DNA of 64,000 nt from Bacteroidaceae bacterium (GCA_017522785.1 JAFWYF010000007.1:1-64000); one strand, 5' to 3'; counted from the stretch's first letter, positions 26,175 through 36,036 are shown. Made by a program: numbers and translations. Notes: generated from the sequence alone by a model not told the origin.

Positions 26175-27410
26175 ATGAACATAGTTATTCTGACAATAAT
26201 TTTACCCTATCCGTTGGATTCGGGTGGAGCACAAGCTCAATATAATATGATTGATCGTTTACGTTTCAACCATAATATAACAATTGTTTTCCCCGAAAAC
26301 GAGATGAATAAAATGTCGGCTCTCGATGAACTGAAAAAGAGATGGCCGCAGGTCGAATTTTGTCCATATAGATATGCAAACCAACTTATAAATCCATGTT
26401 TCTTGTTCTCAAAAATAAAAAGAGCATTTAAGAAAACGGTAATGCCGAATAACGAGCGCTTTATCGTTGAGAGAATGTTAAAACCTTATGGTTATTCCAT
26501 GGATTGGCGATTTGTCAGGTTTTTTAATAATGTGATTAAGGAAAAAGCTGCAGATATAGTTCAAATAGAATTTTATCCTTATTTGCATTTTGTTAATAAA
26601 CTTCCTGCAGGTATAAGAAAAATTTTTATTCATCACGAAATACGATATATAAGAAACAGGCGTCTTTTGGCTGATATTAATTTGAAACCTAGTGAAAAGG
26701 CATATATGGAGCAATTATACAGACAAGAGATTGAGGATCTTAATAAATATGATGCAGTTGTTGCATTAACAGAGATTGATAAAAAAGAACTGCTCGACAA
26801 TGGGGTAGAGGTGCCATTGTATGCTTCTCCGGCATCCATAAACTCCGAGTTGCTGGAATACGAGAATTGGAATGGTAAAATAACGTTCTTGGGTGGATAT
26901 GGACATACTCCAAATCAAGAAGGTTTTGAATGGCTTGTAAAGAGCGTTGTTCCTCTTGTTGATTGGAGTAAATATCCCAATACCGAAATACAAATTGTTG
27001 GAGGTGGCTGGCCCCAAACTGTTGAATCACTTACAAACCTAGTAAAAATCAAACGAATGGGGTTTGTTGAGAATTTGACCTCTGTTGCAAAGAATTCCAT
27101 TATGATTGTACCAATTCTATCGGGTAGTGGTATGCGAATGAAAATTTTGGAAGGAGCCGCTATGGGCATGCCAATTATAACAACTGCAGTAGGTGTGGAG
27201 GGTATAGACTTTGAACATAAAAAAACGTGTATGATAGTAAACTCTGCCGAAGATTTTGCTGAGTCGCTAATGCAAGTAATGAGTAATCAGAACCTACGCA
27301 TACAACTGACAACCGAGGCACGCAAAAAATTCATTGAAAAATATTCAATAGATGCTACTGCGAAAATTCGTGAAAATATTTATTGTAGCTTAAATAATGA
27401 CAGAAAGTAA
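26175..27410 (+). CDS. Glycosyltransferase family 4
   Basis: A 411-aa GT-B glycosyltransferase. The N-terminal domain opens with NIVILTIILPYPLDSGGAQAQ, the acceptor-side glycine-rich loop. The C-terminal domain has FLGGYGHTPNQEG and the GT4 donor-binding block PILSGSGMRMKILEGAAMGMPIITT, where the glutamate contacts the nucleotide sugar. The donor cannot be told from sequence. It starts 10 bases after the previous gene and its stop overlaps the next start by 14 bases, so translation is probably coupled. Confidence 0.88.
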   Translation: MNIVILTIILPYPLDSGGAQAQYNMIDRLRFNHNITIVFPENEMNKMSALDELKKRWPQVEFCPYRYANQLINPCFLFSKIKRAFKKTVMPNNERFIVERMLKPYGYSMDWRFVRFFNNVIKEKAADIVQIEFYPYLHFVNKLPAGIRKIFIHHEIRYIRNRRLLADINLKPSEKAYMEQLYRQEIEDLNKYDAVVALTEIDKKELLDNGVEVPLYASPASINSELLEYENWNGKITFLGGYGHTPNQEGFEWLVKSVVPLVDWSKYPNTEIQIVGGGWPQTVESLTNLVKIKRMGFVENLTSVAKNSIMIVPILSGSGMRMKILEGAAMGMPIITTAVGVEGIDFEHKKTCMIVNSAEDFAESLMQVMSNQNLRIQLTTEARKKFIEKYSIDATAKIRENIYCSLNNDRK

Positions 27411-28539
27411 ATATATAAAATCCGATATACGTTCTCAAAGTCTCGACCTCTTAAGGTTTCCTTTGGCAATAGTAGTACTTACTGTGCATGTGATATCTCC
27501 TAATGGACTTATAGTTCAAGGTTCAAATGTGAGTGTAAGTTCTTTCCCCGCAATAGAATTTATGATGAATTTTATAAATGCTTTTTTGCGAGCTCAAAGT
27601 GTTCCTATATATTATTTTATATCTGGATATGTATTTTTCTTGAGTGCTAATTTTAGTTCTGATATTTATAAAAATAAACTAAAAAATCGTATGCATTCCT
27701 TGCTAATTCCATATCTGGTTTGGAATGCTTTGGCACTTTTATGGTTGCTATTTAAATCGTTGCCAATTTTTGAGTCGTTGGCTCCGGGTTTGCAAAGTGT
27801 TCCATGCGATTTTTCGTTAAGGGCGTTGATTATGAGTTTCTGGGATGCATCAGAAGGGGTTATACAATTAGTTAATCCAAGTACGCATCAGTTTTATCCT
27901 GTAAATTCGCCTTTGTGGTTTATAAGAGACCTTATAATTGTTGTTATATCTACTCCCATAATTTATTTACTTATAAAGAAATTGCGTGTATATACAGTAT
28001 ATTTATTACTTATATTATGGTTTGTTGCAGATACATATAGCTGGAGTCATGTTACACAAATAATAACTGCATTTACCTTTTTCTCTTGGGGTGCATATAT
28101 GAGTATATTTAAAAAAGATATGATTGCTGAATTTGGACGTTTTACAAAAGCGTCAATAATATCTTATATAGTTTTAGGGGTTGTATACCTAGTTTGCGCC
28201 TACGTCTATCCCGAATTATGTAGCTTTGTAAAACGATTTAATATTATAGCTGGATTGTTCTTTGCATATAATGTTGCCGCATATCTGTTGAGAAATTCTA
28301 TTTGCAAACCGAATAAGTTTCTTTCTTCTTCTAGTTTCTTTATATACATATCACATTTCCTAATTTATAACGAAGTCCTTAAGATATTATACTATATAAC
28401 AAATCCGTCTACAGCAGTAGGGTTTATCATACTATATTTTTCCGCTGTTATTATATGTGTTTCTCTATTGTTATTAAGTTTCTATTTCCTAAATCGTTAT
28501 ACTCCAGCTTTGTTAAAAATTATAGCGGGTAGAAAGTAA
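27397..28539 (+). CDS. Acyltransferase 3 family membrane protein
   Basis: A 380-aa polytopic membrane protein with about ten hydrophobic segments and the acyltransferase-3 features: SQSLDLLRFPLAIVVLTVHV near the N-terminus (the His is in the place of the catalytic one) and YYFISGYVFF, LWFIRDLII. Members O-acylate sugars at the inner membrane, using acetyl-CoA, or donate groups such as succinyl. With the acetyltransferase domain in 24902-26164 and the next gene it gives three acylation activities in the operon, so the polymer is probably acetylated. It overlaps the GT4 gene by 14 bases. Confidence 0.85.
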   Translation: MTESKYIKSDIRSQSLDLLRFPLAIVVLTVHVISPNGLIVQGSNVSVSSFPAIEFMMNFINAFLRAQSVPIYYFISGYVFFLSANFSSDIYKNKLKNRMHSLLIPYLVWNALALLWLLFKSLPIFESLAPGLQSVPCDFSLRALIMSFWDASEGVIQLVNPSTHQFYPVNSPLWFIRDLIIVVISTPIIYLLIKKLRVYTVYLLLILWFVADTYSWSHVTQIITAFTFFSWGAYMSIFKKDMIAEFGRFTKASIISYIVLGVVYLVCAYVYPELCSFVKRFNIIAGLFFAYNVAAYLLRNSICKPNKFLSSSSFFIYISHFLIYNEVLKILYYITNPSTAVGFIILYFSAVIICVSLLLLSFYFLNRYTPALLKIIAGRK

Positions 28540-28576
28540 TGCCTTATCGGAATATTTGCTATATTCGCAAAGAATA

Positions 28577-29365
28577 ATGAAATTATGTAATATGGGTATT
28601 TTAAGTAAAATAAAAAGTAGACTGACAAATGACGAACGTTATTCTTTATCATTTCTGCGTTTATTCTTTTTTGATGTAAATTGGCTAAAAACAATTTGGC
28701 TGAACATTACTGCATTACCTTTTAAGCAGGCAATTAAATGCCCTATAATTGTTGCATATAATGTAAAGATAAAGAATGTAGGAAAAATAGTGTTGAGAGA
28801 TGATGCTCACATTGGAATGGTGTCAATTGGTGTAATAAAAATAACTGATTTTGAGAATAATAGTGTTCAAACTATTTTTAACAACATGGGCACACTATCC
28901 ATTGCGGGCAATGTGAAATTACATCCCGGGGTTAAATTGGTTATCAAATCGGGCGCAGCAATGACATTAGGTAAGCGTGTTGGCATTGGTGCAAACTCTA
29001 AGGTGGTATGCTATAAATCAATAACTATTGGTGATGATTTTAGATGTTCATGGAATTCTCAAATATTTGATACAGACTTTCATTTTCTGCATAATATAGT
29101 TAATGATAAATATTATCAACGTACAAAAGATGTTGTAATCGGTAATAATGTCTTTGTAGGTAATGGTAGCACAATATCTAAGGGAACTGTACTACCCGAT
29201 GGTTGTGTTATATCATGTATATCAAAAGTATCCGGCGATTTTTCTTCTTCCGGGACAAACCTATTGATTATGGGTAATCCTGCAACGGTAATAAAACATG
29301 GTGTTGAAATGAGTAACGGTTGGTTTATTGCCAAAGAAGAGGAAATTGCAAATATGTTAGAATGA
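28577..29365 (+). CDS. Left-handed beta-helix (hexapeptide) acyltransferase
   Basis: A 262-aa protein with a hexapeptide-repeat beta-helix from about residue 80 to 240 (LSIAGNVKLHPGVKLVI, MTLGKRVGIGANSKVV, VVIGNNVFVGNGSTISKGTVL, MGNPATVI). The N-terminal 60 residues contain a hydrophobic surface helix rather than a second catalytic domain. A maltose/galactoside O-acetyltransferase-type role on the sugar chain is likely. I chose the ATG at 28577; a second ATG at 28592 (MGILSKIKSRL) is equally plausible, while the TTG at 28556 is not. A TATATTCG box ends only ten bases upstream of the first ATG. Confidence 0.8.
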   Translation: MKLCNMGILSKIKSRLTNDERYSLSFLRLFFFDVNWLKTIWLNITALPFKQAIKCPIIVAYNVKIKNVGKIVLRDDAHIGMVSIGVIKITDFENNSVQTIFNNMGTLSIAGNVKLHPGVKLVIKSGAAMTLGKRVGIGANSKVVCYKSITIGDDFRCSWNSQIFDTDFHFLHNIVNDKYYQRTKDVVIGNNVFVGNGSTISKGTVLPDGCVISCISKVSGDFSSSGTNLLIMGNPATVIKHGVEMSNGWFIAKEEEIANMLE

Positions 29366-29366
29366 T

Positions 29367-30809
29367 ATGAGCCTGAGCAAGCAAATAGCAAATAATGTAC
29401 TTTGGAAATATCTGGAATTGGTATCCGTTTCTGGTATACAATTACTTAGTACGTTTATAATGGCTCCTTTACTGACACCAGAAGACTATGGTATTATTGC
29501 CATGGTTATAGTTTTTTCAACATTGGCGAATGTATTAATAGATTCCGGTTTTGGTCAGGCTATTATAAGAGAAAAAGATGTTACAAGGCTCGATTATTCG
29601 ACAATATTGTATTTTAATGTAGTAGTCTCTCTGTTAATCTATGCGATATTGTATTTCTCTACAGGTTTAATAGCTAATTTCTATTCCGATCCAAAACTCA
29701 ATGAAATTTGCAAAGTTACATTTTTGGTACTGCCATTAAATGCTCTCTCTCTGGTTCAAATAACCAAGATGCAAAAAGAGTTGCGTTTTAAGAGATTGTG
29801 TATTGTATCATTCTTGGCTTCTATATTGTCGAGCATTGTTGCAATATACTTGGCCTATCGGTATCGAAATGTTTGGGCATTAGTAATCCAAAATTTGCTT
29901 ACATATTTCTTAAGAATGTTGTTTCTTTGGATTACTACAGATTTCATACCTCTTTTAAGTTTTTCTATTTCATCATTAAAGAAGTATTTTATATTTTCAA
30001 AGAACATTCTTTTCTCCTCAATTATAGGCGTTTTTTTTAATAATATATATTCACTACTAATAGGCTCTGTATATTCTACAGCAGATTTGGGCTTTTATAA
30101 TCAGGCGGAACGCATTAAAAATTTAGGTTCTCAGACAACGACGCAAGTTATTCAATCTGTAACATATCCTGTTTTGGCTAAAATAAACAATGAAACAGGT
30201 GATATTAAAAATGGATATAAAAAAATAATATCGATAACATTGCTTTTTGTTGGTTTTATAATGGCTTTGTTAATGGGTTGTTCAATGGATTTGTTTGAAA
30301 TTATAATGGGTGGTAGTCCGATATGGCGTGTTTCGGGGCTCTATTTCCTGTTGATAGGAATAAATGGTATTCTATATCCATTACATTGTGTGAATCAAAA
30401 TATATTGATGGTAAAAGGGGACTCAAAAACAGTTCTACTTTTGGAGATAATGCGACGTTCGATAATGATTATTATTCTTCTTGTAACAGTGAATTTTGAT
30501 ATAAAAATATTTGTTTTTGGACTTACATTCTACTCTGTCCTGTTACTGTTCTTGAATTTGTACTATTGTGGTCGCCCCATTAACTATTCTCTTGCAGAAC
30601 AGTTGAAGGATGTGTCCCCAATTTTACTTCGTCTGATGATGATGGTCGCAGCCTCTTTGCTTGTAGGTTGGATGTCATCGGATACTCCAACAATTGTTTC
30701 TCTTTTACTGTCGTTGATGACAGGCTTAATATCTGGTATCATATTGTTTTGTAAGCAACCGGCTTTTCAACTTGTATTAAATATGTTAAAGTCATATATC
30801 AATAAATAA
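29367..30809 (+). CDS. Lipid-linked repeat flippase (Wzx-like, MOP superfamily)
   Basis: A 480-aa protein with about 12 to 14 hydrophobic segments, matching the oligosaccharide flippase / lipopolysaccharide biosynthesis family (N-terminus QIANNVLWKYLELVSVSGIQLLS, then LTPEDYGIIAM and DSGFGQAIIREKD). It would flip undecaprenyl-PP-linked repeats across the inner membrane. The start codon lies one base after the preceding stop, so reinitiation is likely. With the EpsG-like polymerase and the Wzz-like protein it completes a Wzx/Wzy-type assembly route. Confidence 0.9.
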   Translation: MSLSKQIANNVLWKYLELVSVSGIQLLSTFIMAPLLTPEDYGIIAMVIVFSTLANVLIDSGFGQAIIREKDVTRLDYSTILYFNVVVSLLIYAILYFSTGLIANFYSDPKLNEICKVTFLVLPLNALSLVQITKMQKELRFKRLCIVSFLASILSSIVAIYLAYRYRNVWALVIQNLLTYFLRMLFLWITTDFIPLLSFSISSLKKYFIFSKNILFSSIIGVFFNNIYSLLIGSVYSTADLGFYNQAERIKNLGSQTTTQVIQSVTYPVLAKINNETGDIKNGYKKIISITLLFVGFIMALLMGCSMDLFEIIMGGSPIWRVSGLYFLLIGINGILYPLHCVNQNILMVKGDSKTVLLLEIMRRSIMIIILLVTVNFDIKIFVFGLTFYSVLLLFLNLYYCGRPINYSLAEQLKDVSPILLRLMMMVAASLLVGWMSSDTPTIVSLLLSLMTGLISGIILFCKQPAFQLVLNMLKSYINK

Positions 30810-30881
30810 TAAATTGCAATTGGACTTGCAGAAGTAAAAATTATATTATTTATGTAATATATAAATCTAAATAGAATAGTT

Positions 30882-31604
30882 ATGATATCTGTATGCATGG
30901 GCACATACAATGGCCAAAAATATATAAAAGAGCAAATAGACAGTATAATATCTCAATTGGGCATCGATGATGAATTGGTTATATCAGATGACCACTCATC
31001 CGATGGTACTGTAGATATAATTAAATCATACAACGATAGTCGTATAAGGTTCTATTTGAATGAACTGCAACCGGGAGTAACTCATAATTTCGAAAATGCA
31101 CTTTTGAAATCCAAAGGCGATATTATTTTCCTTGCCGACCAAGACGATGTTTGGTTGCCCGGGAAGTTATCACGAATGGTGCAGTTCATGAAAAATGGTG
31201 GATATGATGTTGTTGAATGTAATTGTTCCTTAACCGATTCAAATATGAATATAATTAAGGAACAATATTATGACGAAAATTTTCTACAGGTTAAATCTGT
31301 GTGGGCTAATTTTGTGAGAAATTCGTGGCTCGGATGCTGTATGGCATTCAATCGCTCTTTTTTAGAGGCATCTTTGCCTTTTCCTAAACATGTCATAGCC
31401 CACGATTTATGGTTGTGTCTGTTTGCGCAGCTACATTTCAAATGCGGTTATATGTCCGATGTGTTGCATCTTTATAGACGTCATGATAATACGGTGTCAT
31501 TTGCGGGGAAAAAGAGTACAAACTCTCTCTTGTTTAAAATAAAATATAGAATATACCTTGCATGGCATCTGTTACTCCGTTCTTTCTCACTCAAAAAACA
31601 GTAG
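30882..31604 (+). CDS. Glycosyltransferase family 2
   Basis: A 240-aa GT-A enzyme: ISVCMGTYNGQKYIKEQIDSI, ISDDHSSDGT, the DxD-like LADQDDVW, and NSWLGCCMAFNR with CLHL-like acceptor residues. It resembles rhamnosyltransferase-type GT2 members, but the sugar is not determined. A 72-base AT-rich gap precedes it and a gap of 132 bases follows, which contains a -7-like box for the next gene. Confidence 0.88.
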   Translation: MISVCMGTYNGQKYIKEQIDSIISQLGIDDELVISDDHSSDGTVDIIKSYNDSRIRFYLNELQPGVTHNFENALLKSKGDIIFLADQDDVWLPGKLSRMVQFMKNGGYDVVECNCSLTDSNMNIIKEQYYDENFLQVKSVWANFVRNSWLGCCMAFNRSFLEASLPFPKHVIAHDLWLCLFAQLHFKCGYMSDVLHLYRRHDNTVSFAGKKSTNSLLFKIKYRIYLAWHLLLRSFSLKKQ

Positions 31605-31674
31605 TAGATATACAGTTTTCTTTTTGGTGGCATAAAATAGTATATTAAAAAGGCTTTTATAATATAATTTTTGT

Positions 31675-31682
31675 TATTTTTG
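31675..31682 (+). promoter_or_regulatory. Candidate internal promoter before the radical SAM gene
   Basis: TATTTTTG matches the -7 box 54 bases before the ATG at 31737. No good -33 TTTG is found at the right distance. Confidence 0.35.
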
Positions 31683-31736
31683 CCGATAATGTTACTTTCG
31701 TAACATGAATATTTAATATTGAAAGATACTGTATAT

Positions 31737-33200
31737 ATGAAAATATGTTTTATAAATCCACCTTTTAAAGCCGAATATGGAAAGTTCTCACGTGAATCGA
31801 GAAGCCCGGCAATCACAAAGAGTGGTGCATTATACTATCCTTTATGGTTAATTTATGCTGCTGCGTATTGCAAAAAAGCAGGACATGAAATCTATTTTTT
31901 GGATGCTCCTGCAAAACAACTAAACGAAGAGCAATCATTGGCTTTGGTAGAGCAGAATGCAACCGATGCAATGTTGTTTGTATATGGCACCAGCACTCCT
32001 TCAATAAAAAGCGATGTTGCATTTGCTGTAGAAGTAAAAAAACGTATTCCTAATTCGTTTGCGCTATTGGTGGGTACTCACCCATCGGCATGTGCAGAGG
32101 AAACATTGGGCTATTCGTCTCTTATCGATGCTGTAGCAATTGGAGAGTTCGATGAAACAGTATTGCAGTTGGCTAACACTCTGCAAGAGGGTGGTGATGT
32201 GGCATCGGTGCGTGGTCTTTGTTTGAATGGAACAGATGCATGCAAGCGTACTGCTCCAATGCCGGCAATGCGTAATCTTGATGATATTCCTTTCGCATCG
32301 GAATTTATTCACGAATATCTCGACCCTCGCGATTATTTCTTTGCGGCAGCAACATATCCATCGATACAGATATTTACAACCCGAGGATGCCCCTTCCGTT
32401 GTAATTTCTGTGTATATCCGCAGACAATGCATGGTCATGCTTTTAGAACACGCTCTGCCGAAAATGTTGTTGCGGAATTTGAATATATAGCAAAAACATT
32501 CCCCGATGTAAAAGAGGTTGTCATTGAAGATGATACATTTACAGCCAATAAGAAGCGTGTTATGGAAATTTGCGAGCTGCTCATTGCGCGCGGTGTGAAT
32601 AAACGGTTGCGTTGGTTGTGTAATGCGCGTGTAAATCTCGACTTGGAGACAATGGTTGCCATGAAAAAGGCAGGTTGTCGTCTCATTATACCGGGAATAG
32701 AATCTGGCAGTCAGCAGATACTCGATAATATAAATAAGGGCACTCAAGTGGAACAGTTCAGTTCTTATGTCGCAAATGCAAAAAAAGCAGGTCTGTTAAT
32801 ACATGCCTGTTACATGGTTGGCAATTGCGGTGAAACAAAAGAGACTATGCAGGCGACATTGGATTTAGCTCTAAAGTTGAATACCGATACTGCGCAATTC
32901 TTCCCGCTTATACCATATCCCGGAACAGAGGCTTACGACTGGGCTCGTAAAAATAACTATATAGAACTAGAGTACGACAAATATTGCCTGCCCGATGGTA
33001 CACATAATACGGTGCTCTCAATGCCACATCTGACAGCACAAGAAATGCTCGATTTCTGTAATATGGCACGTAGAAAGTACTATTTGCGTCCCAGATATAT
33101 TTTACATCGATTGCGTGTCGGCCTCACAGATCCTTCCGATTTGAAACGTTCATTAAAAGCATTTGGCAAACTAAAACATTTCTTGTTCTCGAAAAAATAA
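31737..33200 (+). CDS. B12-binding domain radical SAM protein
   Basis: A 487-aa protein of the class B radical SAM layout. Residues 1-150 form a cobalamin-binding-type Rossmann domain (MKICFINPPF, LLVGTHPSAC). The radical SAM domain follows with the 4Fe-4S motif CPFRCNFC after FTTRG, near residue 215. The next part has EDDTFTANKKR and IPGIESGSQQILDNINKG. It is related to the BchE/hopanoid-type family, whose members perform methylations or other difficult C-C or C-S chemistry. It lies between two glycosyltransferase genes, so it may modify a sugar or lipid carrier, or may be an unrelated passenger. The ATG at 31737 is preferred to the TTG at 31719. Confidence 0.85.
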   Translation: MKICFINPPFKAEYGKFSRESRSPAITKSGALYYPLWLIYAAAYCKKAGHEIYFLDAPAKQLNEEQSLALVEQNATDAMLFVYGTSTPSIKSDVAFAVEVKKRIPNSFALLVGTHPSACAEETLGYSSLIDAVAIGEFDETVLQLANTLQEGGDVASVRGLCLNGTDACKRTAPMPAMRNLDDIPFASEFIHEYLDPRDYFFAAATYPSIQIFTTRGCPFRCNFCVYPQTMHGHAFRTRSAENVVAEFEYIAKTFPDVKEVVIEDDTFTANKKRVMEICELLIARGVNKRLRWLCNARVNLDLETMVAMKKAGCRLIIPGIESGSQQILDNINKGTQVEQFSSYVANAKKAGLLIHACYMVGNCGETKETMQATLDLALKLNTDTAQFFPLIPYPGTEAYDWARKNNYIELEYDKYCLPDGTHNTVLSMPHLTAQEMLDFCNMARRKYYLRPRYILHRLRVGLTDPSDLKRSLKAFGKLKHFLFSKK

Positions 33201-33205
33201 GTTGC

Positions 33206-33961
33206 ATGGGTGAGCTTGTTTCTATCATAATGCCTGTACATAATGCCGCACGTTACATAGAGGCTTCTATACGCTCGGTTATTTCTCAAACTTATAGTAA
33301 TTGGGAACTTCTTGTCGTTGATGATGCATCTTCCGACATTTCAATGGATATTGCAGGCAGATTAGCTAGTAGCGATGCTCGTATAAGAATATTAAGAAAT
33401 GATAGGCCAACCGGTTATCCGGCAACACCGCGTAATGTGGCTGTCGATGCGGCTCGTGGACGTTATATAGCTTTTCTCGATAGTGACGATATTTGGCTTC
33501 CTAATAAATTGGAACATCAGTTGCCATTTTTCGATGAAGCATCCAATATTGGTGTCGTCTTTTCCGATTATGAGAAAGTTGATTCCGATGCTCATCGTGA
33601 GTCTCGAATCGTGGTTGCTCCAAAATTGGTCAATTACAAGCGTCTGCTTCTTGGTAATGTTATAGGAAATGTTACAGGCATGTACGATACACAACGTGTT
33701 GGAAAAGTTTTCTTTCGCAAAGTGCGCCACGAGGATTATGCTATGTGGCTCTCCATACTTAAACGGGGCTTTGTAGCACGTAATACAGGTTCTGTAATAG
33801 CTCTGTATCGTGTAGCAAGTGGCTCTGTCTCTTCGAAAAAATTACGTCTGCTAAGTTGGCAGTGGAATATTTACCGCAGAGTTGAAAAACTAGGCTTGTT
33901 TAGTTCAATGTATTATTATGCCAATTATGCAATAAGAGGCTTTATAAAGAGTCTGGTATAA
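33206..33961 (+). CDS. Glycosyltransferase family 2
   Basis: A 251-aa GT-A enzyme: VSIIMPVHNAARYIEASIRSV, VVDDASSD, FLDSDDIWLPNKLE (the DxD-type metal site) and, near residue 175, RKVRHEDYAMWLSILKRG. It starts 6 bases after the radical SAM gene and ends the polysaccharide operon. A terminator hairpin follows within 30 bases. Confidence 0.9.
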   Translation: MGELVSIIMPVHNAARYIEASIRSVISQTYSNWELLVVDDASSDISMDIAGRLASSDARIRILRNDRPTGYPATPRNVAVDAARGRYIAFLDSDDIWLPNKLEHQLPFFDEASNIGVVFSDYEKVDSDAHRESRIVVAPKLVNYKRLLLGNVIGNVTGMYDTQRVGKVFFRKVRHEDYAMWLSILKRGFVARNTGSVIALYRVASGSVSSKKLRLLSWQWNIYRRVEKLGLFSSMYYYANYAIRGFIKSLV

Positions 33962-33980
33962 TATACCTGAATAGGAGTAT

Positions 33981-34027
33981 GAGCGTATCTATTTACCATT
34001 TATAAAGGGTGTAGATGCGCTCTTTTT
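33981..34027 (+). terminator. Terminator of the polysaccharide operon, inside the opposing CDS end
   Basis: GAGCGTATCT (33981-33990) pairs with AGATGCGCTC (34013-34022, one G-U), followed by TTTTT (34023-34027). The right arm and loop lie inside the last codons of the convergent lipoprotein gene. Confidence 0.75.
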
Positions 34028-34412
34028 CTTGTAGAATAAGCATCTCTTCATTTAGTTTATTCACTTTAAATGCCGCAGTGTCGTTATATATATGGAATTG
34101 TGCTAATTCCTCGGGAGTCGCGGCATGTGTTTCCTGAGGGTGAATGTAAAATCCCCACATGATAACAGAGTCGCCTGTACATCGTAAGTTTCCAAGATAG
34201 CGTAGTGGCAACCCAATATCGTAGTGTTTGCTAATCTGTGTCAAATGGCGTTGAAATGAGTAGTATGTAGCCTCTGGGTAAATTGTTGTCCCATCAGATT
34301 CAACGCTATGTAAGTTCCACATTCCGTCGAGGTCTCCATTTATGTACACTTTGTCGCATGCGAACAATGTGAGAATTGATATGGTTACTATAATAAATAT
34401 GTTTTTTTTCAT
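33993..34412 (-). CDS. Small lipoprotein, lipocalin-like
   Basis: A 139-aa protein with a lipobox signal (ILTLFAC, Cys19), so probably a periplasm-facing or surface lipoprotein. After DGMWNLHSVESDG the sequence resembles the small lipocalin-like (DUF4847-type) domain common in Bacteroidales. Function is unknown. It overlaps the upstream Wzi-like gene by four bases (ATGA) and so is translationally coupled to it; a role in capsule assembly at the outer membrane is inferred. The 3' end contains the terminator of the opposite operon. Confidence 0.65.
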   Translation of the reverse strand: MKKNIFIIVTISILTLFACDKVYINGDLDGMWNLHSVESDGTTIYPEATYYSFQRHLTQISKHYDIGLPLRYLGNLRCTGDSVIMWGFYIHPQETHAATPEELAQFHIYNDTAAFKVNKLNEEMLILQEKERIYTLYKW

Positions 34413-36034
34413 TTCTTGTTTTTTGTAATTGAAAATACATGTGCCAAGGTGAACATAGCTCCTATGTTATTACCAATAAGGTTGCTCTTGTCGTAACCTA
34501 CAGATAGAGAGGCAAGCCAATTACTCTCTTGTGGTGCATAAATAAACTCTCCTAGTAACGATGTGGTGTATCGTTTTGTATCGAAAGGATGATAGTATGA
34601 CCCCCAATTCTCACTATATGTGTATTGTAATCTATAAGCTAGTGGAATACAACTTAAATGCCCGTTAATGCCAACATTATGGGCAATAAGGCGATTGCCG
34701 CGAAACTCTAGGTCTCCATTTCTGTTATAAACAGGTGATATAACAAGTGGATTTCCTATTCCCATGCCCCAATGATGCCATCCGGGATATATACCATGGT
34801 TGTAGTAGTTGTCCACTCCATCCATTTGGTCGTTGAAGTTTTTGCTAGGGTCGTGGTACAATGCTCCACTTTGGTCGTATGTACTTAAATATTCATACTG
34901 AACGGCGTCTACAAAAGGGATAATATTGCTTTTGTTGGTTATGCGCACGCCAAGCATTATATCTCTCCAAGGATAGTATATTATTCTTCTTTTGCCATCT
35001 TTGTTGCTCTGGTACTCAATAAAGAATAGTTGTGAGAAGTCTTCAAACATGTGCTCGCCGTAGAAGCGTATATCGCATTTATTTGTAGGAATGGTAAGGG
35101 CTATATGCCAATTACCTATCTGGTTACCCGATATGTTTGTCTGTTCGTCTACGGGAGTGTCATCTCCACCACTTAGAGGAATGAAAGCCTTAAAATACTC
35201 TTTTGGCCCATTGGGCATTGACAATATATGTCCGCTTCGGTGCGAGTAAATATCCCCTCCGAATTGGCTGTACATCTCTAATCCTCCTTCGAAAATCAAT
35301 GGGAAACGTTCCACTTTTCCTATCTTAATAAAAGCGGCTTTGCTATGGAATAATATGTTTTTCCCGTAGCGGGCAGTAGGGTAGTCTCGTGTGAAATCTT
35401 CTTGAAATTTATCATCACTAAATCTGCCATAAGCAATATGTGCACGAACTTGCAACCAACCATTTGTTCCCGGGAATGGAGTGTACTCGGGAATCTCTAT
35501 TCTTACTTGTGGAATGGGACGACTATTTCCACTATATGCCAGTCCGCCACTACTTAAATCGGATAACTGTTTTGCATATATGTTGGGGAAAAGAGTGTTA
35601 ACTCTGTTCTCTCCAAAAGCATAACTGCTAAATTGCTCTTTGTCGCCTTTTTGCTCCGAAAAACGCTCTTTGCTTCCAATACATAATGTGAGCCATCTCC
35701 AACTGATTTCTCCATATACTTGTTGCAAGAAAAAATCGCTTTTGTTGTTTTCGTTCACTACTATATCTGTGGCAATCTTGTAATTGAACGAATTGCTTTT
35801 GCCAAATGTCCCATTATATGTTCCACCAATGCGAAAATAACCGTTCCTTGTTTCAATGGAGGATAGTCCCTGCCTGCATGCAGTCAGCCAATAAGGGGCA
35901 TTGTCCCCATCGGAAAAAATATAGTTCCCCTGTGTTAATATATGCAAGCCATCTGTTTGGGCTTTCAGTTGCGCACCCGATAGGCCAATACAAAGAGTAG
36001 TAAAAAATACTAATATGATTCTAATATTGCGCAT
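34409..36034 (-). CDS. Wzi-family capsule assembly protein
   Basis: A 541-aa outer-membrane protein of the capsule assembly Wzi family. The signal peptide ends around LSGAQLKAQ, and the rest is a predicted beta-barrel of alternating aromatic strands ending in FTLAHVFSI. Features include the N-terminal APYWLTACRQGLSS region and NYYNHGIYPGWHHWGMGIGNP near residue 425. Wzi proteins anchor capsule polymer to the outer membrane. I use the ATG at 36034, two bases after the thioesterase stop; the TTG at 36055 would overlap. It lies convergent to the polysaccharide operon, fitting export and attachment of that polymer. Confidence 0.88.
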   Translation of the reverse strand: MRNIRIILVFFTTLCIGLSGAQLKAQTDGLHILTQGNYIFSDGDNAPYWLTACRQGLSSIETRNGYFRIGGTYNGTFGKSNSFNYKIATDIVVNENNKSDFFLQQVYGEISWRWLTLCIGSKERFSEQKGDKEQFSSYAFGENRVNTLFPNIYAKQLSDLSSGGLAYSGNSRPIPQVRIEIPEYTPFPGTNGWLQVRAHIAYGRFSDDKFQEDFTRDYPTARYGKNILFHSKAAFIKIGKVERFPLIFEGGLEMYSQFGGDIYSHRSGHILSMPNGPKEYFKAFIPLSGGDDTPVDEQTNISGNQIGNWHIALTIPTNKCDIRFYGEHMFEDFSQLFFIEYQSNKDGKRRIIYYPWRDIMLGVRITNKSNIIPFVDAVQYEYLSTYDQSGALYHDPSKNFNDQMDGVDNYYNHGIYPGWHHWGMGIGNPLVISPVYNRNGDLEFRGNRLIAHNVGINGHLSCIPLAYRLQYTYSENWGSYYHPFDTKRYTTSLLGEFIYAPQESNWLASLSVGYDKSNLIGNNIGAMFTLAHVFSITKNKK

Positions 36035-36036
36035 GG

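Noticed and set aside
32064..32747. Minus-strand ORF of 227 aa inside the radical SAM gene
   Set aside because: Antisense shadow; the plus-strand frame has all expected motifs.
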